Below are positions 49,377-58,768 of a DNA stretch of 64,000 bases, piece by piece. The first letter of the stretch is position 1, and the number at the start of each line of letters is the position of its first letter. The translations under genes were made by a program, and so were the position numbers. Source of the DNA: GCA-2862585 sp965277895 (lineage in GTDB: Bacteria; Bacteroidota; Bacteroidia; Flavobacteriales; UBA7312). A model generated the notes under the pieces. It was not told the origin of the DNA. It ran no database searches and worked only from the letters and a program-made list of their open reading frames with translations. The stretch is taken from contig CBDIDR010000001.1 of NCBI GenBank assembly GCA_965277895.1, positions 248,001-312,000 of the forward strand, given 5' to 3'.

Positions 49377-52067
49377 ATGAGAATTATATTCTTTCTATTA
49401 CTTATTTCTAATGTGCTAAACGCCCAAGTTGTTATCAATGAATTTTCTGCCAACAAAGGGTCTTGGACCTTTGATGGTGAGTGGATTGAAAGCGACTGGA
49501 TTGAACTCTATAATCCTTCAGCAAACACGATAGACCTGTCTACCTACTTTTTAAGTGATAACCAAAATGACTTAACAAAGTGGGCGTTGCCAGAGTTATT
49601 TATAGGTCCTTACGGAATGGTACTCTTTCATTGTTCTGGAAAAAACATTAGCATTTCTAGTGACGGAACGGATTATCACCACACAAACTTTAGGCTATCA
49701 GCTGGTGAGACCGTATTGCTTACAGATGGCGCGCTCATTCTCGACAGTAACCAAATAGACCTCGCTATTTATTTTGGAATTAGTGAAGGGCGATCAACTG
49801 ATGGTGGCAATGACTGGTGCTTATTTAATGAGCCATCACCATACAGCAGTAACAATTTAAGCTATTGCTACGAAGGAATTACTCCATCCCCCTCGCTAAC
49901 CCTAGAGTCTGGCTGGTATTCTGGCGATGAATCAGTAAGTTGCATAAATGATGCCGGGGCTATAACATTTTATACAACCAATGGTAGTGTTCCAACTACA
50001 AACGATTTAACGTTCAATCAGGCAATTAATATGAGTTCGAACACCATTGTCTCTGCACGTTCATTTTCGCTCAATAAATTACCTTCAAAAATAGTAGACA
50101 GAACATATATTTTTGAAGAAGACAACCATGGGTTAGCTGTTTTTTCAATACACACAAACCCTGAGCATCTATGGGATGAGTATACGGGTATTTATGTATC
50201 AGGACCAAACCCAGAGGTGGACTACCCTTATTACGGTAGTAATTTTTGGCAACCTTGGTCTAAGTTTTCTCGCCTGGAATATTTTGATGCCAATAAGGTT
50301 AAACAAGCGGAAGAATCGCTTGACTTAGAAATTCATGGCGGATGGTCTAGAGCCGAGCCTCAAAAGTCTTTTCGTTTAGACTTTAAATCAAAATATACTG
50401 GCAGGATTGAACATCCTATTATTAATACTAAAAGCCATATCGAAAGTTATAATAACGTTAACCTTAGAAACGGTGGACAACACACTTGGAGTGATAAGAT
50501 TCAAGACGCCTTATTCTCAAATTTAGTTAGTGAAACTAATGTTCATAATATGGGTTACGAAGGGTGTATTGTATATTTAAATGGCGAATATTGGGGGGTA
50601 TACGGTATTCGAGAAAAAATTGATGAACATTATGTATCGGATAATTTTGGCTATTCTTCCGACAGCTTAGACCTCCTAAACTCTTGGGGGGCATTAGCAG
50701 GAAGTATGGACCAGGCGTATAATGTGTATTTAGAGATAATGGAAACCGATGTTAATAGCCCTGACTTTTTTGCACTTATGGATAGTCGGTATAACTTAGA
50801 TAATTACATGGATTATTTTATAATTCAGACATACATTCAAAATGTTGACTGGATGGGTATTTCGTGGGGGGCTAATAACATAAAGCTGTGGAGACCACAA
50901 AGTGATGAAGGAAAATGGAGCTATGTACTATATGATACTGACGGTTCTTTTGGTTACTTCTGGGGCAACCCTTGGGACAACTTTTTATACCTAGCCGCAA
51001 ACCCTGGCTACCCAAACAATCACTCAGAAATTTTTAATAAGGCCCTACAAAACGAAACCTTCAAATGTGAATTTGCTAATCGTTATGCCGACTTGATGAA
51101 CACTATTTTTCTGCCGGAAAACTTCTCCGAAAAAGCCAATGAAATAAAAAACAATTTAGTAGCGGCAATGCCCGACCACATTGAAAGATGGCAGGGTTAT
51201 GGAAATGAATGGAATGGAACTATTAACTCTGTAGAGCAGTGGGAAAATGATATTGATGATATTGTTAATTACAACGAAGAACGCTTGGAGGGTGCTCGAT
51301 ACTTTGTAGACTATACATTAGACTTAGGGGGGTATTATGATGTTTCACTAAATGTGTTTCCTATAAATGGCGGCAAGGTGAAAATAAATACCATTACCCC
51401 TGAAGAATTACCTTGGAGCGGTGTTTACTTTAACGGCTGCTCTGTTACTCTAACGGCTTTTGCTGATAGCGGATTCTCTTTTTCTCATTGGAATAGTGGT
51501 TTGGATTATATCATTTCTGAAGAGCAATCAATAGAGGTTAACTTAGGTGAAGAAGAGTCATTTGTGGCGGTATTTGATAAATGTGACGATATTCTAGATG
51601 CCTATATAAGCGAAAACGACAGCTCTATTTTTGCGGAAGTGTCTTCAGCTACTGGCGATTATGAGCTGCAATGGTTTCTAAATGGCAATGCGCTATCAAG
51701 TGATAGCATCCTGTACTCTCCATCTAGTGGTTTATATCAATTAGTTGTAAACTCCGGAAACTGCTCAATGACTTCCGATGAGTTTTTTGTAGAGCCAACC
51801 GTAGGGATTGCGGATATTGTAGGCTTGAGCTCTATTATAGCATACCCTAATCCGTCCACTGGAGTTGTTAACATAATGTCTAATGCAAAAAGTGGGGGGC
51901 TGAAAACGATAACTCTTCTCAACCCTATTGGAGAAGAAATACTTAAAGTTGAAGCTGAAAAGCAGTTGAAATTATCTTTAGATTTTTCATCTCAGCCTAA
52001 AGGCGTATACCTATTGCGTATAGATGCTGAAAATGAAAGTATTATTGAAAAAGTAATTTTACACTAA
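49377..52067 (+). CDS. Secreted CotH/lamin-tail protein with type IX sorting domain
   Basis: An 896-residue exported protein. Order: signal peptide (MRIIFFLLLISNVLNAQ), lamin-tail domain (about 18-140; VVINEFSANKG and ESDWIELYNP), chitobiase-C-like domain (about 175-235; FYTTNGSVPTTND), CotH kinase-like domain (about 250-570; EIHGGWSRAEPQKSFRLDFK and VLYDTDGSFGYFWG), a beta-rich repeat region (about 650-800) and a C-terminal type IX secretion signal (AYPNPSTGVVNIMS, QPKGVYLLRID and EKVILH). It should be displayed on the cell surface. CotH proteins elsewhere phosphorylate spore coat proteins; here the substrate is unknown. Confidence 0.93.
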   Translation: MRIIFFLLLISNVLNAQVVINEFSANKGSWTFDGEWIESDWIELYNPSANTIDLSTYFLSDNQNDLTKWALPELFIGPYGMVLFHCSGKNISISSDGTDYHHTNFRLSAGETVLLTDGALILDSNQIDLAIYFGISEGRSTDGGNDWCLFNEPSPYSSNNLSYCYEGITPSPSLTLESGWYSGDESVSCINDAGAITFYTTNGSVPTTNDLTFNQAINMSSNTIVSARSFSLNKLPSKIVDRTYIFEEDNHGLAVFSIHTNPEHLWDEYTGIYVSGPNPEVDYPYYGSNFWQPWSKFSRLEYFDANKVKQAEESLDLEIHGGWSRAEPQKSFRLDFKSKYTGRIEHPIINTKSHIESYNNVNLRNGGQHTWSDKIQDALFSNLVSETNVHNMGYEGCIVYLNGEYWGVYGIREKIDEHYVSDNFGYSSDSLDLLNSWGALAGSMDQAYNVYLEIMETDVNSPDFFALMDSRYNLDNYMDYFIIQTYIQNVDWMGISWGANNIKLWRPQSDEGKWSYVLYDTDGSFGYFWGNPWDNFLYLAANPGYPNNHSEIFNKALQNETFKCEFANRYADLMNTIFLPENFSEKANEIKNNLVAAMPDHIERWQGYGNEWNGTINSVEQWENDIDDIVNYNEERLEGARYFVDYTLDLGGYYDVSLNVFPINGGKVKINTITPEELPWSGVYFNGCSVTLTAFADSGFSFSHWNSGLDYIISEEQSIEVNLGEEESFVAVFDKCDDILDAYISENDSSIFAEVSSATGDYELQWFLNGNALSSDSILYSPSSGLYQLVVNSGNCSMTSDEFFVEPTVGIADIVGLSSIIAYPNPSTGVVNIMSNAKSGGLKTITLLNPIGEEILKVEAEKQLKLSLDFSSQPKGVYLLRIDAENESIIEKVILH

Positions 52068-52082
52068 GTTCCCCTTATTTTA

Positions 52083-52090
52083 TATGTTTG
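52083..52090 (+). promoter_or_regulatory. -7 box of the 74-residue protein gene
   Basis: TATGTTTG, exact consensus, 50 bases before the ATG at 52141. Confidence 0.5.
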
Positions 52091-52140
52091 TGGGCGTATC
52101 CTTAAAGCGTCATTTATGAATTTTTGAATTAAAAAATTTA

Positions 52141-52365
52141 ATGACTAAGTCGAAAAAACATGAAAAAACAATTACCCTTAATTCTCACACTATTACTGTC
52201 GGACAGCATATTGGAGGAAATAGAGATCCAATATGGGAGGTTGCACTAGTGGGTGTTGGAATTACAGCTATATCTTTACCTATTTTCTCTAGTGCAAATA
52301 AAAAGGCTATTAAGGGGGTTAAAGCCTTTAATCATAAAGTAAAATATAAAAAAGCCCTCAATTGA
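52141..52365 (+). CDS. Small basic protein of unknown function with one hydrophobic segment
   Basis: A 74-residue protein: a basic N-terminus (MTKSKKHEK), a polar stretch, one hydrophobic helix (WEVALVGVGITAISLPIF, about 32-49) and a Lys-rich tail (KGVKAFNHKVKYKKAL). It could be a single-span membrane peptide. I recognise no family. It has its own -7 box and a terminator whose stem contains its stop codon, the layout of a compact independent gene. A three-residue reading frame (ATG AAT TTT TGA, 52116) lies in its leader. Confidence 0.55.
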   Translation: MTKSKKHEKTITLNSHTITVGQHIGGNRDPIWEVALVGVGITAISLPIFSSANKKAIKGVKAFNHKVKYKKALN

Positions 52366-52376
52366 GGGCTTTTTTG
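52353..52376. terminator. Terminator overlapping the stop codon of the 74-residue gene
   Basis: AGCCCTCAATTGAGGGCT forms a fully symmetric stem with AAA before and TTTTTT after, so it can act on both strands. It also ends the convergent M42 peptidase transcript. Confidence 0.8.
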
Positions 52377-52377
52377 T

Positions 52378-53424
52378 TTACTTAAAACTCCAGTCGTATT
52401 GGTCGAGCTCTTTGACCGAATGGTGTAATAAATCAATGGCATTTCTGATATCTGTTTTATCCGCCATTTCTATAACTTGATGAATGTGTCGTGTTGGAAT
52501 AGATACCGCTCCTGCAATAGAGCCTCCAGGAGTAAATCGCTGTATTCCAGCAGTGTCTGTTCCACCTCCAGTAAGTATTTCCAACTGATGAGGGATTTTG
52601 TGCCTGGTCGCAACCTCTTTCATATAACTCACCATTCTATAGTCACATATCGTTGAAGAGTCCATAACTTTAATTGCCGCTCCTTTACCAAGCTCAGTAA
52701 TTTTTTCGTGTGGTGCCGCTCCAGGAACGTCATAAGCAATGGTGGTGTCTAAACCAAAACCAAAGTCTGGCTGCACCTCTTGAGTGGCTACATTTGCCCC
52801 TCTAATACCTACTTCTTCTTGAACAGTAAACACGCCGTAAATATCATATGGATTGTCTTTTATCTCCCTTAACATTTCAATTAAGATAAATACAGAAACT
52901 CTGTTATCAATCGACTTACAGTTTACGCAGTTACCCATTTCTATGAGTTGTCGCTCACGTGTAATTGGGTTTCCTACACCAATGTATTTCTCTACCTCTT
53001 CTTTAGGCATTCCCATATCAATAAAGTAATCGGTAGTCTTTGGCGATTTGTTTCTTTCTTCAGGAGTCATTACGTGTATGGGTTTGCTGCCCATTACACC
53101 TATTAAGTCTTTTTTTCCGTGAACAATTACCCTTTGAGCTGTTAGGGTTTTAGGGTCAAATCCACCTAGTGTATGAAAGCGTAAAAATCCATTGTCATCA
53201 ATGTGTGTAACTATGAATCCAATCTCATCCATATGAGCACCTATCATAACTTTTTTATCCTGACTCCCTTTTTTAATAGCGGTAACATTACCCATATTAT
53301 CAAGCTTTATCTCGTCTACTAAAGGGGTAACTTCTCGAAGTACTATTTCGCGAATTCGTTGTTCGTGACCAGGAGCTCCGGCTGCTTCGCATATTTCAGC
53401 GAGTAATTTTACGTTTATCGACAT
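52378..53424 (-). CDS. M42 family aminopeptidase
   Basis: A 348-residue metallopeptidase of the M42 (glutamyl aminopeptidase/endoglucanase-like) family. Metal ligands and catalytic residues are in GAHMDEIGF, VQEEVGIRGA, the FGLDTTIAYDVPG Asp and the C-terminal PTRHIHQVIE His; GGGTDTAGIQ is also typical. It trims peptides in the cytosol, consistent with a peptide-scavenging lifestyle. It follows pyruvate kinase by 14 bases and may be co-transcribed with it. Confidence 0.93.
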   Translation of the reverse strand: MSINVKLLAEICEAAGAPGHEQRIREIVLREVTPLVDEIKLDNMGNVTAIKKGSQDKKVMIGAHMDEIGFIVTHIDDNGFLRFHTLGGFDPKTLTAQRVIVHGKKDLIGVMGSKPIHVMTPEERNKSPKTTDYFIDMGMPKEEVEKYIGVGNPITRERQLIEMGNCVNCKSIDNRVSVFILIEMLREIKDNPYDIYGVFTVQEEVGIRGANVATQEVQPDFGFGLDTTIAYDVPGAAPHEKITELGKGAAIKVMDSSTICDYRMVSYMKEVATRHKIPHQLEILTGGGTDTAGIQRFTPGGSIAGAVSIPTRHIHQVIEMADKTDIRNAIDLLHHSVKELDQYDWSFK

Positions 53425-53438
53425 CTTTAAATTGTTTT

Positions 53439-54860
53439 TTATTTGAGGTAACTCAACCTCATCATGTTAGTCATTCCTTTTTCCTTGATAGGCATGCTAG
53501 CTACGTTTAGGACTAAATCGTCTTTCTTAAGTAATCCAATGCCTTTGAGTATTCGTTTTGTATCTGCAACGGTTTCGTCAGTTCCCGTTTCGTTATCATA
53601 ATAAAAGCCCGTTACTCCCCAAACCAAACTTAGCGTATTCAGTATGGCGTGGTTGTTCGTGAAGGCGTAAATCTTACACGGTGGTCGGTGGCTTGAAATC
53701 TCAATCGCATTATAGCCTGAGTGCGTCATAGTGATTATCGCCTTAGCACTCACCTGCTCTGCTAGTTTACAGGAATGGTAGCAAATAGCATCTGAAATAA
53801 ATCGCTCTCCGTGTGTTTCCTTTAATTCGTAAGAACGTGTAGATGAAAATTCTTGCTCTACATTTGTGATTATCTTACTCATAGTTTCAACAGCTTGTAG
53901 TGGGAAAGCCCCCACTGAGGTTTCACCGCTAAGCATAACCGCATCAGCTCCGTCCATTACAGAGTTTGCAACATCATTCACCTCAGCTCGTGTTGGTGTA
54001 ACGCTTTCCGTCATACTCTCCAACATCTGGGTTGCAACAATTACTGGCTTAGCTTTTTCTAAACATTGTTTTGCAATCTTTTTCTGAATAACAGGCACTT
54101 TTTGCATTGGAATTTCTACGCCCAAATCCCCTCTAGCAATCATTACCGCATCAGTTACATCGATAATACTATTAAGATTCTTTATGGCTTGTGGTTTTTC
54201 AATTTTTGCAATTACCCTTGCATTATGGTTTTCCTTCTCAATGTATCGTTTTAGTTCAAGGATATCTTGAGCTGATCGTACAAAAGAAAGGCCAATCCAT
54301 TCGATGGGCTGGGTTAAAATGAACTCAAGGTCTTTAAGGTCTTTTGGGGTAAGACAAGGCTGAGAAATAGCTGTGTTTGGAAGGTTAACCCCTTTGTTTG
54401 AGCTTAGTTCTCCTCCATGAATAACCTTAGTAACAACGGTATCTTTGTTGTTGGTATTAACAACCTCTATTTGCAGTTTTCCGTCGTTTATTAGAATTTT
54501 TTCCCCTGCTTTTACATCCTTAGGAAACTGCTGGTAATTGATATATGCTTTACTTCCGTCTCCTTCACATTCTTTTGTGGTAATCACAAACTCAGTGTCA
54601 TCCTTAAGCATTGAGCCCTCAGCTATTTTACCAATTCTAATTTTAGGTCCTTGAAGGTCTGCTAAAATAGCGGTGTGAACGTTAAGCTCTTGATTAATTT
54701 CTTTTATTAAACGAATGGTTTCAAGATGCGTTTTATGATCGGCATGTGAAAAGTTTAGTCTGCACACATTCACTCCAGCCTTAATCATTTCTGTTAAGGT
54801 CTCTTTGCTTAAGCAAGCCGGACCCATTGTTGCTACTATTTTGGTGTTGTTGTTTATCAT
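53439..54860 (-). CDS. pyk: Pyruvate kinase
   Basis: A 473-residue glycolytic enzyme converting phosphoenolpyruvate and ADP to pyruvate and ATP. Motifs: TKIVATMGPA, CRLNFSHADHKTH, the active-site signature VIAKIEKPQAIKNLNSII with the catalytic Lys, IARGDLGVEIP, and MLSGETSVGAFPL. The C-terminal domain is present. It starts three bases after the stop of the IPExxxVDY-family gene in a run acpP-fabF-rnc-IPExxxVDY-pyk, an order I recall in many Bacteroidota. Confidence 0.97.
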   Translation of the reverse strand: MINNNTKIVATMGPACLSKETLTEMIKAGVNVCRLNFSHADHKTHLETIRLIKEINQELNVHTAILADLQGPKIRIGKIAEGSMLKDDTEFVITTKECEGDGSKAYINYQQFPKDVKAGEKILINDGKLQIEVVNTNNKDTVVTKVIHGGELSSNKGVNLPNTAISQPCLTPKDLKDLEFILTQPIEWIGLSFVRSAQDILELKRYIEKENHNARVIAKIEKPQAIKNLNSIIDVTDAVMIARGDLGVEIPMQKVPVIQKKIAKQCLEKAKPVIVATQMLESMTESVTPTRAEVNDVANSVMDGADAVMLSGETSVGAFPLQAVETMSKIITNVEQEFSSTRSYELKETHGERFISDAICYHSCKLAEQVSAKAIITMTHSGYNAIEISSHRPPCKIYAFTNNHAILNTLSLVWGVTGFYYDNETGTDETVADTKRILKGIGLLKKDDLVLNVASMPIKEKGMTNMMRLSYLK

Positions 54861-54863
54861 AGT

Positions 54864-55259
54864 TTAAAATACAAATTGTTCTTTTGTTTTTCTATCATTC
54901 TCCTCAAATACAGCTAATACAAAATCAGATTGACGAATTAAACGTGCATACTGTTGTACATCTTGTTCATCTACCTCTTTTTGTAATAATAGCCAATAAT
55001 CCACCTGCTTTTTCTTGGGCACCAAAAAGCCGTCTTGCGATTTATTTGAAAACATCATTATTTCTTCTGAGTCTGACTGGTGTTGATATCTAGAAAACTC
55101 AGCGTTTGAATCATGGGAAATATAGGGTGAAGTTTTAAAAAAGTTTGTTCTTAAGGTATGGTTAAGCGTCCAAGCAAAGCGATAATCCTTGAGGTGACAA
55201 CTAATCCCTAGTAAAGAAAAACTTACATCCAACTCTATCTTTAACAATTGTTTTCCCAT
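54864..55259 (-). CDS. IPExxxVDY family protein
   Basis: A 131-residue protein of a Bacteroidota-specific family named for a C-terminal motif; here it reads LVPKKKQVDYWLLLQ. It starts with LKIELDVSFSLLGISCHLKDYRFAWTLN. The function is unknown, but genes of this family sit between rnc and pyk across the phylum, as here. Confidence 0.85.
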   Translation of the reverse strand: MGKQLLKIELDVSFSLLGISCHLKDYRFAWTLNHTLRTNFFKTSPYISHDSNAEFSRYQHQSDSEEIMMFSNKSQDGFLVPKKKQVDYWLLLQKEVDEQDVQQYARLIRQSDFVLAVFEENDRKTKEQFVF

Positions 55260-55297
55260 AATAGCTGCTAAAATAACCCTTTATCTTGGATTTGATT

Positions 55298-55999
55298 TTA
55301 TGAATGTATTAAATCTTTGTACGCTTTTGTTGAAGCCAACTCTTCTGCTCTTTTAATGGATGTTCCTATGGCTTGTCCTTTGTTTTCGTTTTCAACTAAA
55401 ATCATTACTTCATAGGTTTTTTCATGGTCTTTACCATAAGAGCCAACTAATTTATACTCAATTTGTTTTTTATTTGCCTGCCCCCACTCTAGTATTTTGC
55501 CTTTGTAGCTGACTACTTTTTTAACTAATTCTTGCAAGCTAATGAACGGCTCTATTAGTCTTTGTTCAATGAATTTAGCGGTAAAGTCGTATCCTTTGTC
55601 AAGAAATATTGCTCCTATTAAGGCTTCAAGTGCATTGCCATAAATAGAACGGTTAGAACTTACTTGGTGTTTTAGTAATTTGTTTAGCCCTATTTCAAGA
55701 GCTAGTTTATTCAGTGTTTTTCTGCTGACTATTTTAGCTCGTGTTTGTGTTAAAAAACCTTCATCTTGTTCGGGAAAGGCGGTGTAAAGCATTTCTGCTA
55801 TAACCGACCCAAAAATAGCATCGCCTAAGTATTCCAAGCGCTCATTGTGCTTTTGGCGTTTCTTTATAGACCTATGTGTAAGGGCTTCATTAAATAGACT
55901 AATGTCGTTCGGATAGTATCCGATGACATTAAATAGTTTCTTTTCGTATGTGGTTTTGGGTTTTAAATGGTTTTTGATGTAGTCAAGAAACTTCATCAA
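55298..55999 (-). CDS. rnc: Ribonuclease III
   Basis: A 233-residue double-strand-specific endoribonuclease. The catalytic signature NERLEYLGDAIFGSVIAEML, with Glu and Asp metal ligands, is near residue 53, a second acidic site follows in GNALEALIGAIFLD, and a double-stranded RNA-binding domain occupies about 160-230. It matures rRNA and processes structured mRNAs, so it could act on the many hairpins here. It overlaps fabF by four bases. Confidence 0.96.
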   Translation of the reverse strand: MMKFLDYIKNHLKPKTTYEKKLFNVIGYYPNDISLFNEALTHRSIKKRQKHNERLEYLGDAIFGSVIAEMLYTAFPEQDEGFLTQTRAKIVSRKTLNKLALEIGLNKLLKHQVSSNRSIYGNALEALIGAIFLDKGYDFTAKFIEQRLIEPFISLQELVKKVVSYKGKILEWGQANKKQIEYKLVGSYGKDHEKTYEVMILVENENKGQAIGTSIKRAEELASTKAYKDLIHS

Positions 56000-57240
56000 A
56001 CTTTTTTAACCATTACACAGGCGTTGTGACCACCAAAGCCAAATGTATTTGAAATCGCCACATTTACCTCTCTTTCCTCTGCTTTATTGAAGGTGAGGTT
56101 TAAAGATGAGTCAACATCTGGGTCATTTGTTGAGTGGTTAATTGTTGGGGGAACAACGTTGTTTTTTACAGCTAAAATTGAGGCTATTGTTTCAACAGCT
56201 CCGGCAGCACCTAAAAGGTGTCCAGTCATTGATTTCGTTGAGCTAATGTTTAGATTTTGAGCGTGCTCGCCAAAGACCCCGTTTATGGCTTTTACCTCAG
56301 CAACGTCTCCGAGTGGTGTAGATGTTCCGTGAACGTTTATGTAGTCTACATCTTGTGGTTGCATGCCTGCATCCTCAATAGCTAATCGCATAACATTCAT
56401 AGCACCTATCCCTTCAGGGTGAGGGGCAGTAATGTGGTGTGCGTCAGCGGTCATTGCACCGCCTACGACCTCAGCATAGATTTTAGCACCTCTCGCCTTA
56501 GCGTGTTCGTACTCCTCTAGAATTATAGCTCCTGCTCCTTCTCCTAAAACAAAACCATCTCTCTCTTTATCAAAGGGGCGAGAAGCTGTTTCTGGCGATT
56601 CGTTTCGTGTTGAAAGAGCGTGCATGGCGTTAAATCCGCCTACACCCGCTTCGTTAATTGATGCCTCAGAGCCTCCAGAAATAAACACATCTGCTTTTCC
56701 CCACTTTATGTAGTTGAAAGCGTCTATTAAAGCATGAGTAGAAGAAGCACAAGCTGACACCGTAGCGTAGTTTGGCCCTCTAAAACCGTACTTAATAGAA
56801 ATGTGACCGGCAGCAATGTCGGCTATCATTTTTGGAATAAAAAACGGATTGAATCGTGGAACGCCTGAGCCTGTAGCAAAGTCGCCACACTCCTTCAAGA
56901 AGGTGTCTAGACCTCCTATTCCAGAGCCCCATATAACACCTGCCCTATCGAGGTTCATGTTTTCTAAATCGAAAGATGCGTCTTCCATAGCCTCAGATAC
57001 AGCTACCATTGCATATATAGCATACATATCCAACTTACGCGCTTCCTTCCTGTCTAAAAAATCTGTTGGCACGAAGTCTTTCACTTCGCACGCAAAACGG
57101 GTTTTAAAGTGGGTTGCGTCAAATCGTGTGATTGGTCCGGCTCCACTAACACCTTTCAGTAAATTATTCCAATAATCTGAAACATTATTACCTATAGGCG
57201 TGAGAGCCCCTAATCCTGTAACTACGACTCGCCTTGACAT
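55996..57240 (-). CDS. fabF: 3-oxoacyl-ACP synthase II
   Basis: A 414-residue condensing enzyme that elongates fatty acids. The catalytic triad is the Cys in VSACASSTHAL, His in NVHGTSTPLGD and His in SMTGHLLGAAG, with the nearby Lys. It follows acpP by 15 bases and overlaps rnc by four bases, so lipid synthesis and RNase III are co-expressed. Confidence 0.97.
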   Translation of the reverse strand: MSRRVVVTGLGALTPIGNNVSDYWNNLLKGVSGAGPITRFDATHFKTRFACEVKDFVPTDFLDRKEARKLDMYAIYAMVAVSEAMEDASFDLENMNLDRAGVIWGSGIGGLDTFLKECGDFATGSGVPRFNPFFIPKMIADIAAGHISIKYGFRGPNYATVSACASSTHALIDAFNYIKWGKADVFISGGSEASINEAGVGGFNAMHALSTRNESPETASRPFDKERDGFVLGEGAGAIILEEYEHAKARGAKIYAEVVGGAMTADAHHITAPHPEGIGAMNVMRLAIEDAGMQPQDVDYINVHGTSTPLGDVAEVKAINGVFGEHAQNLNISSTKSMTGHLLGAAGAVETIASILAVKNNVVPPTINHSTNDPDVDSSLNLTFNKAEEREVNVAISNTFGFGGHNACVMVKKV

Positions 57241-57255
57241 GAGAAAAGAGTTTTA

Positions 57256-57486
57256 TTAAGCCTTCTCGATAAACGAAATGGCGTCTCCAACAGTGACAAT
57301 AGCCTCTGCTTGATCGTCTGGAATTTGAATATCGAATTCTTTTTCGAATTCCATTATTAATTCAACAGTGTCTAAAGAATCAGCACCTAAATCGTTAGTG
57401 AAGCTTGCTTCTGGCGAAACCTCTGCTTCGTCAACACCTAATTTATCTACTATAATTGCTTTTACTTTTGTTGCAGTATCAGACAT
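57256..57486 (-). CDS. acpP: Acyl carrier protein
   Basis: A 76-residue acidic four-helix carrier. The phosphopantetheine attachment Ser is in GADSLDTVELIMEFEKEF (about residue 36). It carries growing acyl chains for fatty acid synthesis and donates octanoate to LipB. It is the first gene of the acpP-fabF-rnc operon. Confidence 0.97.
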   Translation of the reverse strand: MSDTATKVKAIIVDKLGVDEAEVSPEASFTNDLGADSLDTVELIMEFEKEFDIQIPDDQAEAIVTVGDAISFIEKA

Positions 57487-57600
57487 GAAATGAAAGTTTT
57501 TTATTAAACAAGTTGCAAATAAATATACTTTTTAAATATAAAACAAGAGAAGACGTTTGTATTTATTGTTTATTTAAAATAATTGGTTTTAAAATAGTTC

Positions 57601-57608
57601 TATTTTTG
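57601..57608 (+). promoter_or_regulatory. -7 box of purN
   Basis: TATTTTTG, exact consensus, 10 bases before the ATG at 57619, giving a very short leader. Confidence 0.5.
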
Positions 57609-57618
57609 ACTTTTTAAG

Positions 57619-58203
57619 ATGAGTAAAGTAAAACTAGCAATATTTATTTCGGGCAAAGGGTCAAACGCTTTGAATATTATCAAGTACTTCAAGGGGAATG
57701 ATACTGTTGAAGTAGCCTTGGTCTTGAGTAATAAAAAGGACGCTCAAGGGCTTGAAAACGCTCAAAAATTGGGGGTTAACACTGTTGTTTTTAACAATGA
57801 AACGTTTAAAAAGAGTGGAGAAATTGACACTTATTTGAGGTCTTTGAGTATAGATTTTATTGTTTTAGCTGGTTTTTTGCGACAAATCCCCGCTGATTTG
57901 GTTGATTCCTTCAAAAACAAAATTATTAATATTCACCCTTCTCTATTACCAAAGTTTGGCGGTAAAGGCATGTTTGGTAAGCATGTTCACAAAGCTGTTT
58001 TAGATAGTAATGAAACAGAAAGTGGAATTAGTATTCACTATGTTTCTAATGAATACGATGAGGGTAAAATCCTTTTTCAAAAGTCAACTACTATTGAGGT
58101 GGGTGAAACTGTAAATAGCTTAACAGCTAAAATACAGGTTTTAGAACACGCCTATTTTCCTGTAATAATCGAAAAAACTATTCACCATGTATTTAATGCT
58201 TAA
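57619..58203 (+). CDS. purN: Phosphoribosylglycinamide formyltransferase
   Basis: A 194-residue enzyme using 10-formyl-THF in step three of purine synthesis. Motifs: the phosphate loop SGKGSNALNI, the catalytic Asn-His in IINIHPSLLPKFGGKGMFG, and the Asp in YVSNEYDEGKILFQ. It overlaps the marC start by 17 bases. Confidence 0.95.
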   Translation: MSKVKLAIFISGKGSNALNIIKYFKGNDTVEVALVLSNKKDAQGLENAQKLGVNTVVFNNETFKKSGEIDTYLRSLSIDFIVLAGFLRQIPADLVDSFKNKIINIHPSLLPKFGGKGMFGKHVHKAVLDSNETESGISIHYVSNEYDEGKILFQKSTTIEVGETVNSLTAKIQVLEHAYFPVIIEKTIHHVFNA

Positions 58204-58768
58204 TGAAGTCGCTACTGCCTTTATGGTTCTTTTTGCTGTAATCGATATACTTGGTTCCATTCCTATTATTTTGGATATAAAACGAAAAGCGGGTGAAATC
58301 TCTGCTCTTAAAGCAAGTGTGGTTTCTTTGCTTATTATGCTTGGCTTTTTATTCTTAGGTGAACGATTGATAGGTTTTATTGGTATTGATGTTAATTCTT
58401 TCGCTGTTGCTGGGTCCGTAATTATATTTATAATGGCCTTGGAAATGGTATTAAATGTTAACCTCTTTAAGGATGATGGCTCTACTGCAAAAACAGCCTC
58501 CATTGTGCCTTTGGCCTTTCCCATAATTGCTGGGGCAGGCTCAATGACTACCATACTTTCTCTTCGGGCAGAATTTGAAGCGGTAAATATAGCTGTTGCT
58601 GTTTTCTTAAATATTATAGTGGTATTTGTTATTTTGACGCTTACTGGTAAAATTGAACGCCTATTTGGTGCGGGTGGGATTGCTGTCCTTAGAAAAGTAT
58701 TTGGAATTGTGCTTTTAGCTATAGCCATCAAATTATTTAGTAGTAATATTAAAGTGCTGTTTAACTAA
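58187..58768 (+). CDS. MarC family inner membrane protein
   Basis: A 193-residue protein with six hydrophobic helices and the family phrases AVIDILGSIPIILDI, PLAFPIIAGAGSMTTIL and VLRKVFGIVLLAIAIKL. The role of MarC proteins is not established; early links to antibiotic resistance were not confirmed. Start and stop overlap purN and rnhA, so all three are one transcription unit. Confidence 0.92.
   Translation: MYLMLNEVATAFMVLFAVIDILGSIPIILDIKRKAGEISALKASVVSLLIMLGFLFLGERLIGFIGIDVNSFAVAGSVIIFIMALEMVLNVNLFKDDGSTAKTASIVPLAFPIIAGAGSMTTILSLRAEFEAVNIAVAVFLNIIVVFVILTLTGKIERLFGAGGIAVLRKVFGIVLLAIAIKLFSSNIKVLFN

Noticed and set aside
56816..57175. A 119-codon open frame antisense to fabF
   Set aside because: It is fully inside fabF, whose catalytic residues are intact; the composition is that of a shadow frame.
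58141..58731. A 196-codon open frame antisense to marC
   Set aside because: It is low-complexity (Thr/Ile/Lys/Ala-rich), mirrors the hydrophobic marC frame and ends inside purN; marC has clear family motifs and fits the operon.
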